The notes beneath the pieces were generated by a model. That model was not told the origin of the DNA. It did no database searches and saw only the letters and a program-made list of their open reading frames with translations. Position numbers and translations under genes: made by a program. A DNA stretch of 64,000 nucleotides. Origin: Anagrus nilaparvatae (lineage: Eukaryota; Arthropoda; Insecta; Hymenoptera; Mymaridae). Every line of letters starts with the position of its first letter. The first letter of the stretch is position 1. The stretch is from contig JAKSXM010000272.1 in assembly GCA_022575985.1 (NCBI GenBank), positions 682,001 to 746,000 of the forward strand, written 5' to 3'. Positions 11,960 to 22,748 of this stretch are shown here, one piece after another.

Positions 11960-12200
11960 GACCACCGTGTATGAAAGTACTAGTTTTACAAAGTTCGTTT
12001 ATAGTAACTTTTTGGATCTGATATCGATTTTTTTCCAAATTTTTTTCTAAAAATTAAAAAAACAAAAAAATTAAAAAAACTGCAATATTTTTTTTTTTAG
12101 TGTAATACCTCATATAATTCTATGAAAGTACTAATATCTGAAAATATTGTAACCGGTGATATTTGAAAACTATTATGAAATTAAGAGAGAAATGTATGTA
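11960..12200 (+). repeat. Tandem array, right part
   Basis: Carries GTATGAAAGTACTAG, a T-rich block, AATACCTCATATAATTC and ACCGGTGATATTTG in the same order and orientation as 9110-9300. It is the continuation of the array interrupted by the transposon. Confidence 0.7.
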
Positions 12201-12765
12201 TGATTGCATGGTTGTAATCGGTGATATCAGTGGCATATTAATGTATTAAGCTCATTGTTTGAGGAACCTTATTGCCAGCTAGTTGGCAGGGTATTTTATT
12301 ATTATTTTCTTTTTTAATTTCGAGTTTGATTTTTCTTTGTCACTTATTGAAACTTATTATATAATGAAAAAAGAAAATTTTTTAATTTTAAATAATGTCA
12401 CGTGCGCGTCCATTTTTAAAAATTTTGAAAAAGGCACGTTTTTTTTTTTAAATTCTTGATGAGAAAAATTTTATTTTTTAAGTAGATAATTTTATCACTG
12501 TCACTAAATTATATTGCCACGATAATATTTTTTTTTTTTTAATCTCGCTGATTTGCTTCACCACTTTATTGAAAAATTAGAATCGACCGCATGGCAGTTT
12601 TTAAATATCACCACATGTTCACTGGTTAAGTTTATGAAAAAAAAAATAATCTATTTTCACTGCTTATCTTTCACTTTTTATTTTAAGGCTTCGAAGGACC
12701 AAATGGAGTAAACCGTAGGTTTTTATGGTGATTTTAGAACATTTAGGATGGTGTTAAATAAAAAA
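12201..12765. other. AT-rich gene-free stretch
   Basis: No protein-like frame and no clear repeat structure; poly(T) runs near 12,440 and 12,530 only. Confidence 0.55.
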
Positions 12766-12930
12766 TTAAGCGCTCTTAAAGTTAATATGTATTTATTAAG
12801 ACAACCGTTTTAGACGACGGCTAGACGCGCTCTGCTGAAAGCGTGGTGCGTGCGTTATCACTCTCTCTTTCTCTTTTACATTATTAAGCCCTATTTACAA
12901 TAAATATAATATAGGTGTGTTTTCACAACA
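12766..12930 (-). mobile_element. LTR-like fragment
   Basis: Read on the minus strand it starts TGTTGTGAAAACACACC at 12,930, then a TATA-like AT stretch, a purine-rich run (GAAAGAGAGAGTG), a GC-rich block and AATAAA near 12,800. It resembles the minus-strand segment at 58,805-58,960, which shares the ACACACCT start, purine run and AATAAA. No coding part adjoins, so it is probably a solo LTR. The inner end is not defined. Confidence 0.35.
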
Positions 12931-13156
12931 ATATGAATTTAGAAGATTGTGAATTGTCTTCCATAATCAAACGTTTTTAACAACTTGTTGAATTCGTTAT
13001 TGAATTCGTTCTGAACTACAATCTTTACGCTAGTACCGCTAGTAAGCGGGTATCATAAATTAGTAACAATTTTACAATTATACAATTTTCATAAATATCA
13101 CTTGAAATATTTTTACTAACATTAAGGGTATTGAGGGTAATTTTTATTATTCATTT

Positions 13157-13856
13157 ATTCACAATGTAGTTTAAATAAATTAATAAATTCACAAAAATAG
13201 GCAATATCGATAATTTTCAACATTCTATTTATATATTATATTATATTCTATTATAGATCTAGAAATAACTAGAATATTATATTTTATTTATTTATGTGAG
13301 CACAGTAGCTCCGAGTTAGCATTCGCATCTGTCATCCGGGTAGGTAAGATTCGAATCTCTGTCTTTCTTTTTCTAAAAAATAAAACATTTAATTGATTAA
13401 ATATTTATTCTTAATTAGGGTAAAGCAGAATTTAAATATTGCGTGATCTGCTGTGACATCAGAAGTTTTGGTAGTTTTCTTCAGTACCGGTGAATGCCAG
13501 AATAGCTCCTGACATCAAAAAAGTTCTATCAACACAAATACCTTCCGAATTCTTAATTTTCCTCCTTCAACCTCACACAACAGTGTGTATCTACTATTAA
13601 AACTTTTATTTAATCCTTTCAATTTTCTATACAAGTATATGAATGTATGCATAAATATGTATATTGGCTCTTTATAAGAAATAAAACAACATATGTTTTT
13701 GTTAAAGGTCTCTGCCTACCTAGTGTGTTGGAAAAAAGAGGTAAACAATAAACAATAAACAATAAACAATATTTTCGGCTTTGAATATCGGCGATACGAG
13801 AATATTCACAGTGTAGTTTAAATAAATTAATAAATTCACAAAAAGGCAATATTGAT
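13157..13856 (+). repeat. Pair of ~54 bp direct repeats flanking a SINE
   Basis: 13,157-13,212 and 13,804-13,856 match with few differences; both read ATTCACARTGTAGTTTAAAT and on to GGCAATAT(C/T)GAT. They bracket ~590 bp containing the SINE and an AAACAAT tandem (four copies, 13,743-13,771). The right copy abuts the 5' end of a LINE fragment. Confidence 0.7.
13298..13430 (+). mobile_element. tRNA-derived SINE (candidate)
   Basis: Pol III promoter-like boxes: an A-box-like GTAGCTCCGAGTTAGC (13,304-13,319) and a B-box-like GATTCGAATCT (13,348-13,358), about 44 bp apart. A T-rich tail with AAATATTTATT follows. A second sequence of similar design lies at 44,985-45,110 with a similar tail. The tRNA-like head lacks the pairing expected of a functional tRNA. 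Confidence 0.5.
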
Positions 13857-13862
13857 GATTAT

Positions 13863-15112
13863 TGTATATTAAACCGGACGTCCTGCTTGTCACGTTGGAT
13901 ATGAAAAAGGCAGTCAACTCGGTTAAGTGGGACAATATCCTGCACTCCCTCGAGCAGGTGTTTAGAGTTCCAGATTATCTGAGAGAATTACTCCGAGATT
14001 ACTTCCGGGACCGATAACTGCGCTGGGACACGCTCGAAGGCACAAGAGGTAAAGTATTAAGCGCAGGCATAGCGCAGGGTTTAATTCTGGACCCTGATTT
14101 GTGGAATGCCTTTTACGACGACTGAAGTTTGAGCTTCCGGATGGATGCTCCATGATCGGATTCGTGGATGATCTCGCTCTAACCATAACAGCTCGAGAGA
14201 CAGAGGACCAGCATCGGCGGTCCCAGATCAAAGAAGAGGAGTCTGTTGATGACAACTTTCAACTCCTTTTTACTCTACGGTGCAGAGGTGTAGGCGGACA
14301 ATGTCCGCATAAAAAAGTAGTGCAAGAAACTAAAGGCAGTACAGAGGCAGGGGCACTTTGAATCGCTTGCTTGTTCAAGACTGTATAAGTGCCAGCCATC
14401 CAGGTAGTGGTTTGGGTAATTCCCATCGATCTGCTTGCCTTAGAAAGGCAGGCAATCTACAACCTTGAGGAAAAAGAGCGCAACGTAGCTTTCGTTCGCA
14501 CTCGCTCCCGCACAATGGAATGTTGGCAGTATAGGTGGAATGGTGACCCGAGGGGACGTTGGACGCACCGCCTTTTCATCGACTTTGAAAGCTGGATTTA
14601 CCGTGATCATGGTGAGGTAAACTTCTACCTCACACAGTTCCTAACTGGTCACGGTTATTTCCGTGATATACTTTTCAAGTTGCGCAAGGTGGCATCTCCG
14701 GAATGCTTGCATTGCCCGGGCGAGCCGGATACCGCTGAGCGCACTTTCTTTGCGTGTCCTCACTTCGCTGAAGATACACCGCCTTTCGACGAATGGAAGC
14801 CGGAAGGAGTCGTCCCGGAAATATTGCGCAGTACTGTGGACTGTTACAGTGTGGTAGAGTACGTACGGGCGACATTAAAAAAAAAGAGGATGATTTCCTC
14901 TCGTAGGAAACTCTCCTCCTTTATTAACAGGGTATGGCGAAAAATGCTTGGGTTGCATTTTTGCCGGACCGAAGTAATACCTAAACAGGGAGTCCTGGTC
15001 CAGATTCTATAATATTATCATCAATATAGGAGAGTGTGGAGTTTAGTAGGTGTTAGCCCAAATTTGAGGTTGAGTCCCATATAACCATACAGTACGCGAT
15101 GTATGGTATTCA
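13863..15112 (+). pseudogene. R1-like LINE fragment with internal deletion
   Basis: Closely matches the LINE at 31,295-33,828 from its base ~32,161 onward (VLLVTLDM...NSVKWDN; GIAQG; SMIGFVDDLALT). The RT box is FVDD rather than YADD, in a region with several stops. After ETEDQ (near 14,205) about 300 bp are missing: the next block matches base ~32,807 of the other copy. The C-terminal part (14,389-15,012) is open for over 200 codons and ends with the CLHCPGEPDTAERTFFACP zinc knuckle, in which the His is replaced by Arg. The copy fades near 15,112 with no poly(A) tail. 5' truncation at 13,863 is typical of LINEs. Confidence 0.85.
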
Positions 15113-15599
15113 TAATTTAATTTAAATGATCATATCATAGAGTGCCCCGTAATGAAATAGTTAAGATTGTGCCCATGTTTTTTAATTATTTTAAAATAAA
15201 AAATTTATATTTTTGCATGAAAACTTATACTTTTGAAAGCTTCAATCTTTTACAAATTAGAAAAAAAAGTTTTTTGGGTTTTTATAAAATAAATAATTTT
15301 TTTTTTATTTTATAACTTAAATGAAAATTCTCATAATAAAACGTGGCATGCCTATAATAAAACCGAGCGTTCCAGTAATAAAACGCTATTTGTTGTACTA
15401 AAATTAGTAAATTTATAAAAAAGTTATTTAAAGAGTTATCTTTTATTTATTATAATTTATATATTATTACATAAATTTTTGCTTTATATCTTAAATTATT
15501 TATTATTATAATAGAGTAAAGTTACTTTTGTTATTTAAAAGAGAACATAAAATAAAATTTTAAATCTTAGACTAAAAATATGACATTCACAGTTTAACT
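15113..15599. other. AT-rich stretch with TAATAAAAC motifs
   Basis: Contains AGAGTGCCCCGTAATGAAAT near 15,140 and CAGTAATAAAACGC near 15,392. The reverse complement of 30,600-30,650 has the similar AGAGTGCTCAGTAATAAAAC. They might be terminal pieces of a shared DNA element (pogo/Tigger-like termini often start CAGT), but this is weak. Confidence 0.3.
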
Positions 15600-16640
15600 T
15601 GCTTAATAGCTCTAGAATTACTCAATTTCTTGGCTTCTTTATTTTTTCTTTCTCCTTCAGCTGACGTTTTTCTCAGCTTTAATTGCTGCTAATTTTTTTA
15701 CTGCTTCTAATTTTTTTTTTAAGTCTTTTTCTTTAATTTTCTTCTTTAATTAATTCTGCTTGATTTCTTTTATCTAATTCATCTTGTAATAGTTTTTTAC
15801 TTTAGAGTCACTAAAACTGGAGAAGAGTATGCTAATTGCCTTATAGCTGACGTTTTTCTTTTTTTATCTCCTTGTTTAACAAGAGACTGGTTTTTTAAAA
15901 ACTTGAGAAAAAGGTGATGTTTCTAAAGAATCATCACTTATGTGATTATGTGGATTATTTGATCTATCTTATGGACTATTTGATACTTTGTTTATAGAGA
16001 GGTCAATTGGAGAAAAATTTTTAACTATCAATTCTTTCTTAGCAGTAGATTTTTTTGTCTTTGCTTACTTTGATAAATTTTGATAATTTATTAAAGGAGC
16101 ATTATATTCTTGTAAACTAGGCTTAAATATACTTGGATTATTGATTAGATTTTGAGTATGTTTAGACTTACTTTCAGAGATAGGAATCGAGTTATTAACT
16201 TTATTAGTATTATCTATTGATGCTGATGATCGTGACAATAATAAATTTTGCAAATTTTCACAAAAATTATTCTATTTGCTAACATTTAGATAACTATCTT
16301 TGTACTTATAACTAGTTGATAAAAATCATTTACTAAGGAACGATCTTCTTGCAAAAGATCATTATTATTAGCTACATAATTATTATACAGCTTGATTACC
16401 CTCTTCAAAATATAAATTACTATTAACTTCTTAACTAGATTTATTATAATCAGCTATAAAATATTCAACTTGAGTCTGGCTTTGTTCAAATGATTGACTA
16501 GGGATATCAATAATTTCAATAGAAATATCCTTTGTTACAGATGCCTAGGTAATATTGCTTTCATCCAGGATAACTATATCACTCTCTTGTATTTGTTTGC
16601 TCATTTCATTATCTAAAAAAATAGGGAACATTTTAATGTC
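15600..16640 (-). pseudogene. Decayed reading frame of unknown function
   Basis: On the minus strand a frame begins near 16,631 with MFPIFLDNEMSKQIQES and runs on with IEIIDIPSQSFEQ and YFIADYNKSS, broken by in-frame stops near 16,546 and 16,432. Near its far end (15,780-15,610) it becomes Lys/Glu-rich (LDKRNQAELIKEEN, then KEKEKIKK) in changing frames, suggesting a former coiled coil. The composition looks protein-like, but I recognise no family. It could be the C-terminus of a transposase given the motifs just left of it. Not functional. Confidence 0.35.
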
Positions 16641-16785
16641 AATGAATAAAAACTCTTCGTTATTAAAAAAAAAACAATTTATTTGATTTAATTAGATTTT
16701 TTTGTAAAATACAATAATACATAAGCGAAGTAATTATTGCACAAATTTAAATTTATTGTACATGTAATTTGATAAAATTGCAAAG

Positions 16786-16982
16786 TGAAGGGTTATATAA
16801 AAACCACGCTTTGAAATAATAAGTAATAAAGTGATTTATTTAGACATGTGATGTCTCTTAAAGCCATGCGGGCACTGAAGGTACCGACCGGCAACTGCTC
16901 TCTCCCCTATTACAATATATAAACTAACATATTTACATAATTATATAAAACTACAAAGATTATAAATGTGATATACAGAACA
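16786..16982 (-). mobile_element. Candidate 3' LTR of the minus-strand BEL/Pao element
   Basis: On the minus strand the purine stretch CCGGGAGAA (16,983-16,991) is followed by TGTTCTGTATATCACA, a BEL/Pao-like LTR start at 16,982. The segment includes a purine-rich GGGGAGAGAGCAG, AATAAA near 16,830, and a possible CA end at 16,786, giving about 197 bp. It lies just beyond the end of the minus-strand Pol, as expected. No intact 5' partner is present, so the borders are inferred. Confidence 0.5.
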
Positions 16983-17219
16983 TTCTCCCGGTTTAATTTT
17001 AATTTTACATCAGGCATGTAAAATTAATTAAAAATAAATAAAAAAAAAAAATTAAATACAATTAAAATTTAAAAAAGATCAAAATTTAATGGTAAGTAAC
17101 TAACAATTTAAAAATAAATACATACAATTAAATTAGACATTCTTATGCTATATACTAAAAAAATAAAATTACATAAGTAATATACAATTTAAGAGGATTA
17201 ATGTATTGACTTGAGAGTT

Positions 17220-18470
17220 TGAACTCTCAAGCAAGACTAATTTGTGTATAGGTCTTTTTAAAATTGATCCAACTGTTCTGACCTCAACTGCTCTTTTCAG
17301 CTCGTCAGGACGATCATAAACTTTTACCACGCGACCTAATGGCCACTTTGATGGGGTAGGTTCTCGTTCGAGACCAGGACCAAATCATCAATAAGCAAAG
17401 CTCTCTTACTCTTTCTCTATTTATACCTCTCTTGCAGACTTTGCAGATATTCCTTCGACCATGACTCCCACCAATCCTGCAACATCAACAGATTCTGTAT
17501 TTGTTTATACCTTTCTATGGGCGAAATACTAGTATTTAAATAACTTGGCTCAGGTACGATAAGTAAGTTACATTAATTTAGCAAGAAGGAAGGCGATAAA
17601 AATTTCCCATTAGCAGGAGAGTTTGATAATGGCAGCAACGGCCGGGAATTCAAGCAAGCCTTTATTTGCTTGTTAAGAGTATAAAACTCTTCAAACGTTA
17701 AGGTATGGTCTTATAAAACCCTATGAAGATGATGTTTGACTGATTTCACAGCAACCTCTCAAAGACCCCAAAAATGTGGAGAACTAGGAGGATTAAACGA
17801 CCAATGGGTACCTTCGCAAGCTAATTTAGCCTGCATATAGCTTGAAGAGACTATATACAGTTCCTTCAAAGCCTTATCAGCTCAAATGAAGATAGTTCCT
17901 TGATCAGTTAATAACCAGTGCATGGGCTACGAGTGGCAAAAAAAGCTTTTCTTCGAAAAGCTGCTATGAAATCATCACTAATATACCCAATTCTAAAGTT
18001 AGTTCTCTAGTTAACATTTTTAATGTACAGCTTTAGTAGCCGTACAAATGAAAATCCCGATATAGCATTTATAAATAGCTAATCCACGACCTATGTACCT
18101 TAAAATTTTGTATGGACCAGCGTAATCTACGCCTGTATTAAGAAATGGTTTATCGGGACGTCGTACTCCACTTGGGGGTAAAATACCCATTTTTTGTTTG
18201 AACTAAGTTTCTGCCATTAATGAGCCAAAATTCCTGTCTCAGGGTAGCTAAAGTAAGAGTGACACCACCATGTAAAGTTTTTTTATGATAATATCGAATT
18301 AATAATTTTGAAGGAGCACAGATTTTAGGGATAATTAAAGGATGTTTTTGCTCATGGGTCAATAAAGAACTCTGATTCCGACCTCCTACTCTTAAAGAAT
18401 TATCTTCTAGAAAAGGATCTAATTTTAAGATATCTGAGGATTTCATTAAATTTGAACCATTTTTTAGCAT
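17220..18470 (-). pseudogene. BEL/Pao integrase and C-terminal domain (broken)
   Basis: The clean start (18,470-18,150) carries LRVGGRNQSS, HPLIIP and YYHKKTLHGGVTLTLATLRQEFW, the H2C2 zinc-binding region; in this family the His and Cys residues coordinate zinc. Next, near 18,130-18,010, come VDYAGPYKILRY and FICTATKAVHL, the integrase core with its first Asp. Beyond that frames are heavily interrupted. Near 17,345-17,230 the C-terminal motif WPLGRVVKVY, then DELKRAVEVRT and KRPIHKLVLLE, is recognisable (DUF5641 end). Clearly the 3' end of the same element as the RT and gag pieces to the right. Confidence 0.75.
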
Positions 18471-18482
18471 AATTATTTTATT

Positions 18483-19240
18483 TTAAAAGTGAACAAGCTG
18501 AGTAGTATAAACCAAAAAAAGTTTAACTCTTTCAATTTCAAAAACATTAAAAAATTTTTTATTATTTAATTCAGAAAATTTAAACCATGAAAATTGAAAA
18601 ATTGGTAATTTTGATAAATTTTTTTCAAATTTATTAATGTTTTTTGCTTTCACTTTAATCAATAATTTTGACACAAAACGGAAAACCAAAGCAGTAATTC
18701 TGAATAATCGGAGAAGATCTGAATATTTAGATAGTAAATCCCAAATTTATCAATTTTCATTTTTTCAATGTGTACTACATGAGTAGCAACTAAATTTATG
18801 GATTTGCTCTGAAAGGTATTTTTGTCTGAAGCAAAATTAAAATTCTTTTTCATACGGTCATTTCCCTTTATTTACCACAAAGAAAAATTTTGCAGCTGGT
18901 CTGGGGATATGCCTCTTGAAGCATAGTCTGCAGGATTTTCATGAATCCTAACATGACTCCAGTGCGTTTCAGAAAGCTTATTTTGAATCTTTGAACAACG
19001 GTTTCTCACAAAAACTGACGACCATTTAGAGGGATGTTCTCGTAACCAGAAAAGAACATCTTGCGAATCATTGAATGAAAATATCTCAAAAGAAGGTAAA
19101 TCCAAAGCTCTTAGTAATTTTACAGTCAATGTTGATAACAGTAAAGCTCTGCAAACTTCTAATTAGGGATTGAATGCTTAGGCTTTGTATGAAATACTTT
19201 GGATTCAGCTTGTAGAAGACGAATTTCAGTTTTATTTCGT
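18483..19240 (-). pseudogene. BEL/Pao RNase H-like part (broken)
   Basis: The 18,872-19,129 frame reads FNDSQDVLFWLREHPSKW, then FVRNRCSKIQ, HWSHVRIHENPADYASRGIS and DQLQNFSLW. These are the RNase H Asp block and the conserved NPADYASRG motif of BEL/Pao Pol, spelt almost canonically. Upstream (19,150-19,240) the RLLQAESKVFHTKPK region is interrupted. Downstream two short frames (18,483-18,853) cover the linker to the integrase. Stops and shifts make it inactive. Confidence 0.75.
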
Positions 19241-19250
19241 GAAGTTGTTT

Positions 19251-20600
19251 TTAAGTAAACGCATGCTGCATATGCCATCTGAGAGGCATCACAGAAGCCA
19301 AAATCTCATATTTAGTGTCAGGCACAAAACCTAGCCAGCGAGGAATGCAAATCAAGTTAATAGTAATTAACCCTTGATACCAACTTAAAAATTCATTCCT
19401 AAGAGAAATTGTTAACTTGTCATTCCATTTTATTTTTTTAATCCATAATTGTTGCATAAATGCTTTAGCTGTTATCAAAACCGGAGACAAGTACCCCAAT
19501 GGGTCAAACAACTTGGAAATACTAGATAATACACTTCTCTTAGTAATATCCTTTTTAAATAGGTCGAGCTCGATATTGAAGGTAAAATATTTCTCATTAG
19601 GATTCCAATTAATTCCTAATAACGAAAAATAAGAATTAGATGCATTAACGCCTGCTTTCAGGTCTTCAGGAAAATTCAATAAAGCATCATTGGACATCCA
19701 TTTATGGAATTCAAATACAGCAAATTTGAAAATTTTAATAAGTTGTTCCTGTTTTCAAGTGCTTCAGTTAAAGAATAGCATCCAGAAAGGGTATCATCTA
19801 CATAAGTTTCGGAACTTAGAACTTTCTAACCGAGAGGGTATTTTTCTCCTGCATTAATAGCCAACTGCCTAATAACTCGAATAGCATGATAGTCCTTATC
19901 ATTGTTTGTAGTTCTTACTAACAACACCATAAGTTACTGTAAAGAATAAGCCTGAATATTATCAGTGCGATTCTCCTACCATATAATTTAATGCTATTGA
20001 CGATCATCAGGATTTATAAGGATTTGGCGATACATTTGCTTAATGTCACTAACAAAAACATATTCATACTTTATCCAGTGTATCAATAGTTCCGCCAAGT
20101 CGGGCAATAAATTTCGCCCTGTATGCAAAAAAATATTTAACGATATACCATCATAATCATTGGCTAAACCATTAAAAACTGTACGAAGTTTAGGTTTTAA
20201 GGAATTTTTTTTGAGAATACCATGATGGAAAAGAAAATAGTATAAAATGAAATCAACAATATGACCTGTTTTTCTCATATGATCTGTGCCGTCATAATTC
20301 TTCATGAATTCAATATATAAATTTTTTAGAATTGGATCAGCAAGAAAACGCTTATTCATTCGCAAAAGCATCTTTCCAGCAATAGAAAAGGAGCCAGAAA
20401 TCTACCTTCGGAGTTTCTGGAATAAGTTTTAAGAAGATGATCTTCACACTCTTGCTCATCCAGACTGAGCAATTTTGAGGGCACATTGAAAATTTCCTCT
20501 TGTCTCCAAAAACGCTCTAAATCGAAGGAAAGAGTAGATTCGGCGTCTGAAAACACCGATAAATATAGAAGCAAACCCAATGCCTGCATTACCTGAAATG
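19251..20600 (-). pseudogene. BEL/Pao reverse transcriptase (broken)
   Basis: Four frames join collinearly from right to left. 20,589-20,356 holds LSFDLERFWRQEEI and CEDHLLKTYSRN, the RT N-terminus. 20,371-19,994 holds KPKLRTVFNGLA and FVSDIKQMYRQILINPDDRQ, palm motifs A and B. Near 19,807-19,790 the catalytic box reads TYVDDTLSG, intact. 19,697-19,251 holds LLGINWNP, RSVLSSISKLFDPLGYLSPVLITAKAFMQQLW and IPRWLG. Breaks occur between each pair of segments. The catalytic box survives even though the frame does not, indicating moderate age. Confidence 0.85.
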
Positions 20601-20639
20601 ACCCAGCCTAACTTAGTACTCATAGCTATCGGATCATTC

Positions 20640-21200
20640 AGAGCGCCTCTTCCAATTTTTTCCTCAATAATAGAAGCGTCGATAGAGGCACCAAGTAAAA
20701 TTTCAATTTGACCTCTCTTGTCAAAATTTTGATTAACAGGCCAGAAATATCATCTAATTCTTTCCATCTTTTACTGAATGTTGGTGAGTACGAAGATACC
20801 CTTGAAATAACGAAGGCTAGAACTTCAATTGAAAAGTCCGAAACAAAGTGAGGTTTAATATGTAGTTTAATTAATTTTTTACAAGTATAATTTTTAATGC
20901 CACCTATACATAATATTGGCATTTTTGGAGGCATAAAGTTCAATTTTAATCTCTTGAATAACGATTCACTGATAAAGGATGCTTGAGAGCAATTATCAAT
21001 ACGTGTCCTTGTGAGGGATTCAAAACCATCTTAGTTACCAACTTTAACGATTGCTGTGGACAATAAAACTTCACAGAGGTTTTCAGAGAAGTTAATAGAG
21101 AGATTACATAAGTTAGTGGATTAAGCTGTTGCAGCCTCAGCTGCATTAAAATTTTTGTTTTTATTTTTTGTAGATCCTGAATCAGTTCTAGCATCATTAC
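20640..21200 (-). pseudogene. BEL/Pao aspartic protease (peptidase A17-like), broken
   Basis: Between gag and RT. The frame around 21,005-20,975 reads RTRIDNCSQASFISESL, corresponding to the retropepsin active-site loop, where DSGSQ is usual in the family. Asp is kept but Ser-Gly has become Asn-Cys. It continues with LNFMPPKMPILCIGGI and on to KLYIKPHF-like and FVISRVSSY segments (20,943-20,638). The 20,946-21,197 frame overlaps in another phase. The protease would cut Gag-Pol during particle maturation. The altered loop and frame breaks point to loss of function. Confidence 0.65.
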
Positions 21201-21219
21201 TTTTAGCTTTAATTAGTTT

Positions 21220-22002
21220 TTAATTATGCAAGGTTGTATGATGATTTCCCTTGCATACATTGAAATGTTTTTTAGGAGAGCATTTAAAAGAAGAATGATT
21301 GCCAAGAAAATTAATACATCTATTAAGCTGCTTTATACATTCATATCTTTTTTCAACTGCCAATTTTTCGAAGTCATTGCAATGAAAAATTAAATCACCA
21401 TTACACGAAGGGCATTCCAGCTTAGAAAGCTTAACATGATTATGAAAAACCTTTGCAGGATTTGTATTTACATTTACATTTTTAAAAGTGTTACTATTAT
21501 TACTGTTATTGGACTTTTCATTGAAATTAATTTTAGAGCTATTTTCTTCTAAGGATTCCAGAATGCTGATCTGGGATTCTACAAAATAAATTAGTTGTTC
21601 AAACGTTGGAGGATCAGAAGTCTTTACCACCGATGCTTCATTACCAACAATTTGGGAAGTTAATGACAAATTATTTAAAAAATTTCCCCACTTCTTTTTC
21701 ATGCCATTGTCTAGCACGGAAACTGCGTGAAAAACAAGCCAATCATCCGATTTATTGACTGGTCTTTTTAAAGTTTTAAGAGCTGAGAGTGGAGTATTTA
21801 AGCTGACTAATATTTTTTTTAATTCAGAAGAACTAGACTTGGACACTGACTTTATAGAAAATAATGAGGACATATGAGAATTAACTAACCTCTTTTTATT
21901 CTCATGTTTATCAACCAATTTTTTCCAAATTATAGTTGTTTGTGTGAAAACAGGAATATTTCTATTATATTTTGATTTCTCTTTGCAGTAGTTTAATATC
22001 AA
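21220..22002 (-). pseudogene. BEL/Pao Gag-like protein (DUF1759-like), nearly intact
   Basis: An open frame of about 260 codons. The first part reads KKLVDKHENKKRLVNSHMSS, then LKTLKRPVNKSDDWLVFHAV and SDPPTFEQLIYFVESQISILE, the pattern of BEL/Pao Gag (DUF1759). An Asn-rich linker follows, then LECPSCNGD, CINFLGNHSSFKC and HFNVCKGNHHTTLHN, a Cys/His cluster like the CxxC zinc region after Gag. No proper ATG: the frame starts at a non-ATG codon at 22,002 and stops lie just upstream, so the N-terminus is lost. It sits directly beside an LTR in the opposite orientation, so its own 5' LTR is missing. Confidence 0.75.
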
Positions 22003-22057
22003 TAATTATATTTAAATAATTACCATTATACTGCAAAGAGAGATAAAGATACGTTCA

Positions 22058-22361
22058 TGTTAGTATGCGTGTATCACATATGCGCTAAAGGACCACGTTT
22101 TCTGCACGCGCGACGCCGACAGCAGCGAAGTTGCCGGTCTCTTCTTTCTACATGACGCGCGCTCGTTCTTCTTGCTCTCTAACTCTCCTACAAACGAGAT
22201 CGTATTCTTTGTTAAGCTTTTTATTTTAGAAAACGTGCTCCTTTTGCAGTTCAATCATGTAAACCTTTTTAATTAATTTAAATCAAATAAATCATCGCTT
22301 TTTTATTTCATATTTCAGTCTAATACTTTTCCTTTTAAAAACCTATTAAAATCCATTAACA
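22058..22361 (+). mobile_element. LTR of a plus-strand BEL/Pao-type element
   Basis: The 304 bp segment starts TGTTAGTATGCG and ends ATTAACA, so it has TG...CA ends. It has a GC-rich, pyrimidine-rich middle (22,100-22,200). Two bases after the end is a primer-binding-site-like sequence (22,363-22,379). It faces away from the neighbouring minus-strand gag, so it belongs to a different copy. No matching second LTR is visible in the window. Confidence 0.55.
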
Positions 22362-22362
22362 C

Positions 22363-22379
22363 TTTGGTGCCGGAAAACC
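22363..22379 (+). promoter_or_regulatory. Primer-binding-site-like sequence
   Basis: TTTGGTGCCGGAAAACC directly after the LTR end. TGG at the start is expected because it pairs with a tRNA CCA 3' end, and I recall TTGGTGCCGAAACC-like sites in insect BEL/Pao elements. The tRNA cannot be named from sequence alone. Confidence 0.55.
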
Positions 22380-22748
22380 TGCTTATAAAGCAGTGGAAAA
22401 ATACCGGTTAATAACAGTTCTTCAACAAAAAAAAAAACAGTGAATTTCCAGTGTTCTAATTATTAATTACAGTGAAAAAATAAGTGCCGATCATTAAATT
22501 ACGTAGTGCAAAAAAAAAATAAGAGATAATCACGTGGTGATTTAAATTTACAAAAAATTTTTTTAAAAGACCGCAACTAAATCAATTTTAATAAAAATAA
22601 CAACAAAAAAGAAAATAACAACAACAAAATTTTTTAGTTGCATCGCAGGGTCAAGAAGATTTTTTGTTTTAAAATGTACTTTTTTCAAAATTGGAATAAT
22701 TTCGGCCATTTTCCTGTAAAAAATTATCTTTGGTAACGAAGAAGAATC
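22380..22748 (+). other. Leader remnant of the plus-strand LTR element
   Basis: AT-rich untranslated leader downstream of the primer site, with no open gag. It ends abruptly at the Transib terminus (22,749). The rest of the LTR element does not resume beyond 29,428. Confidence 0.45.
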
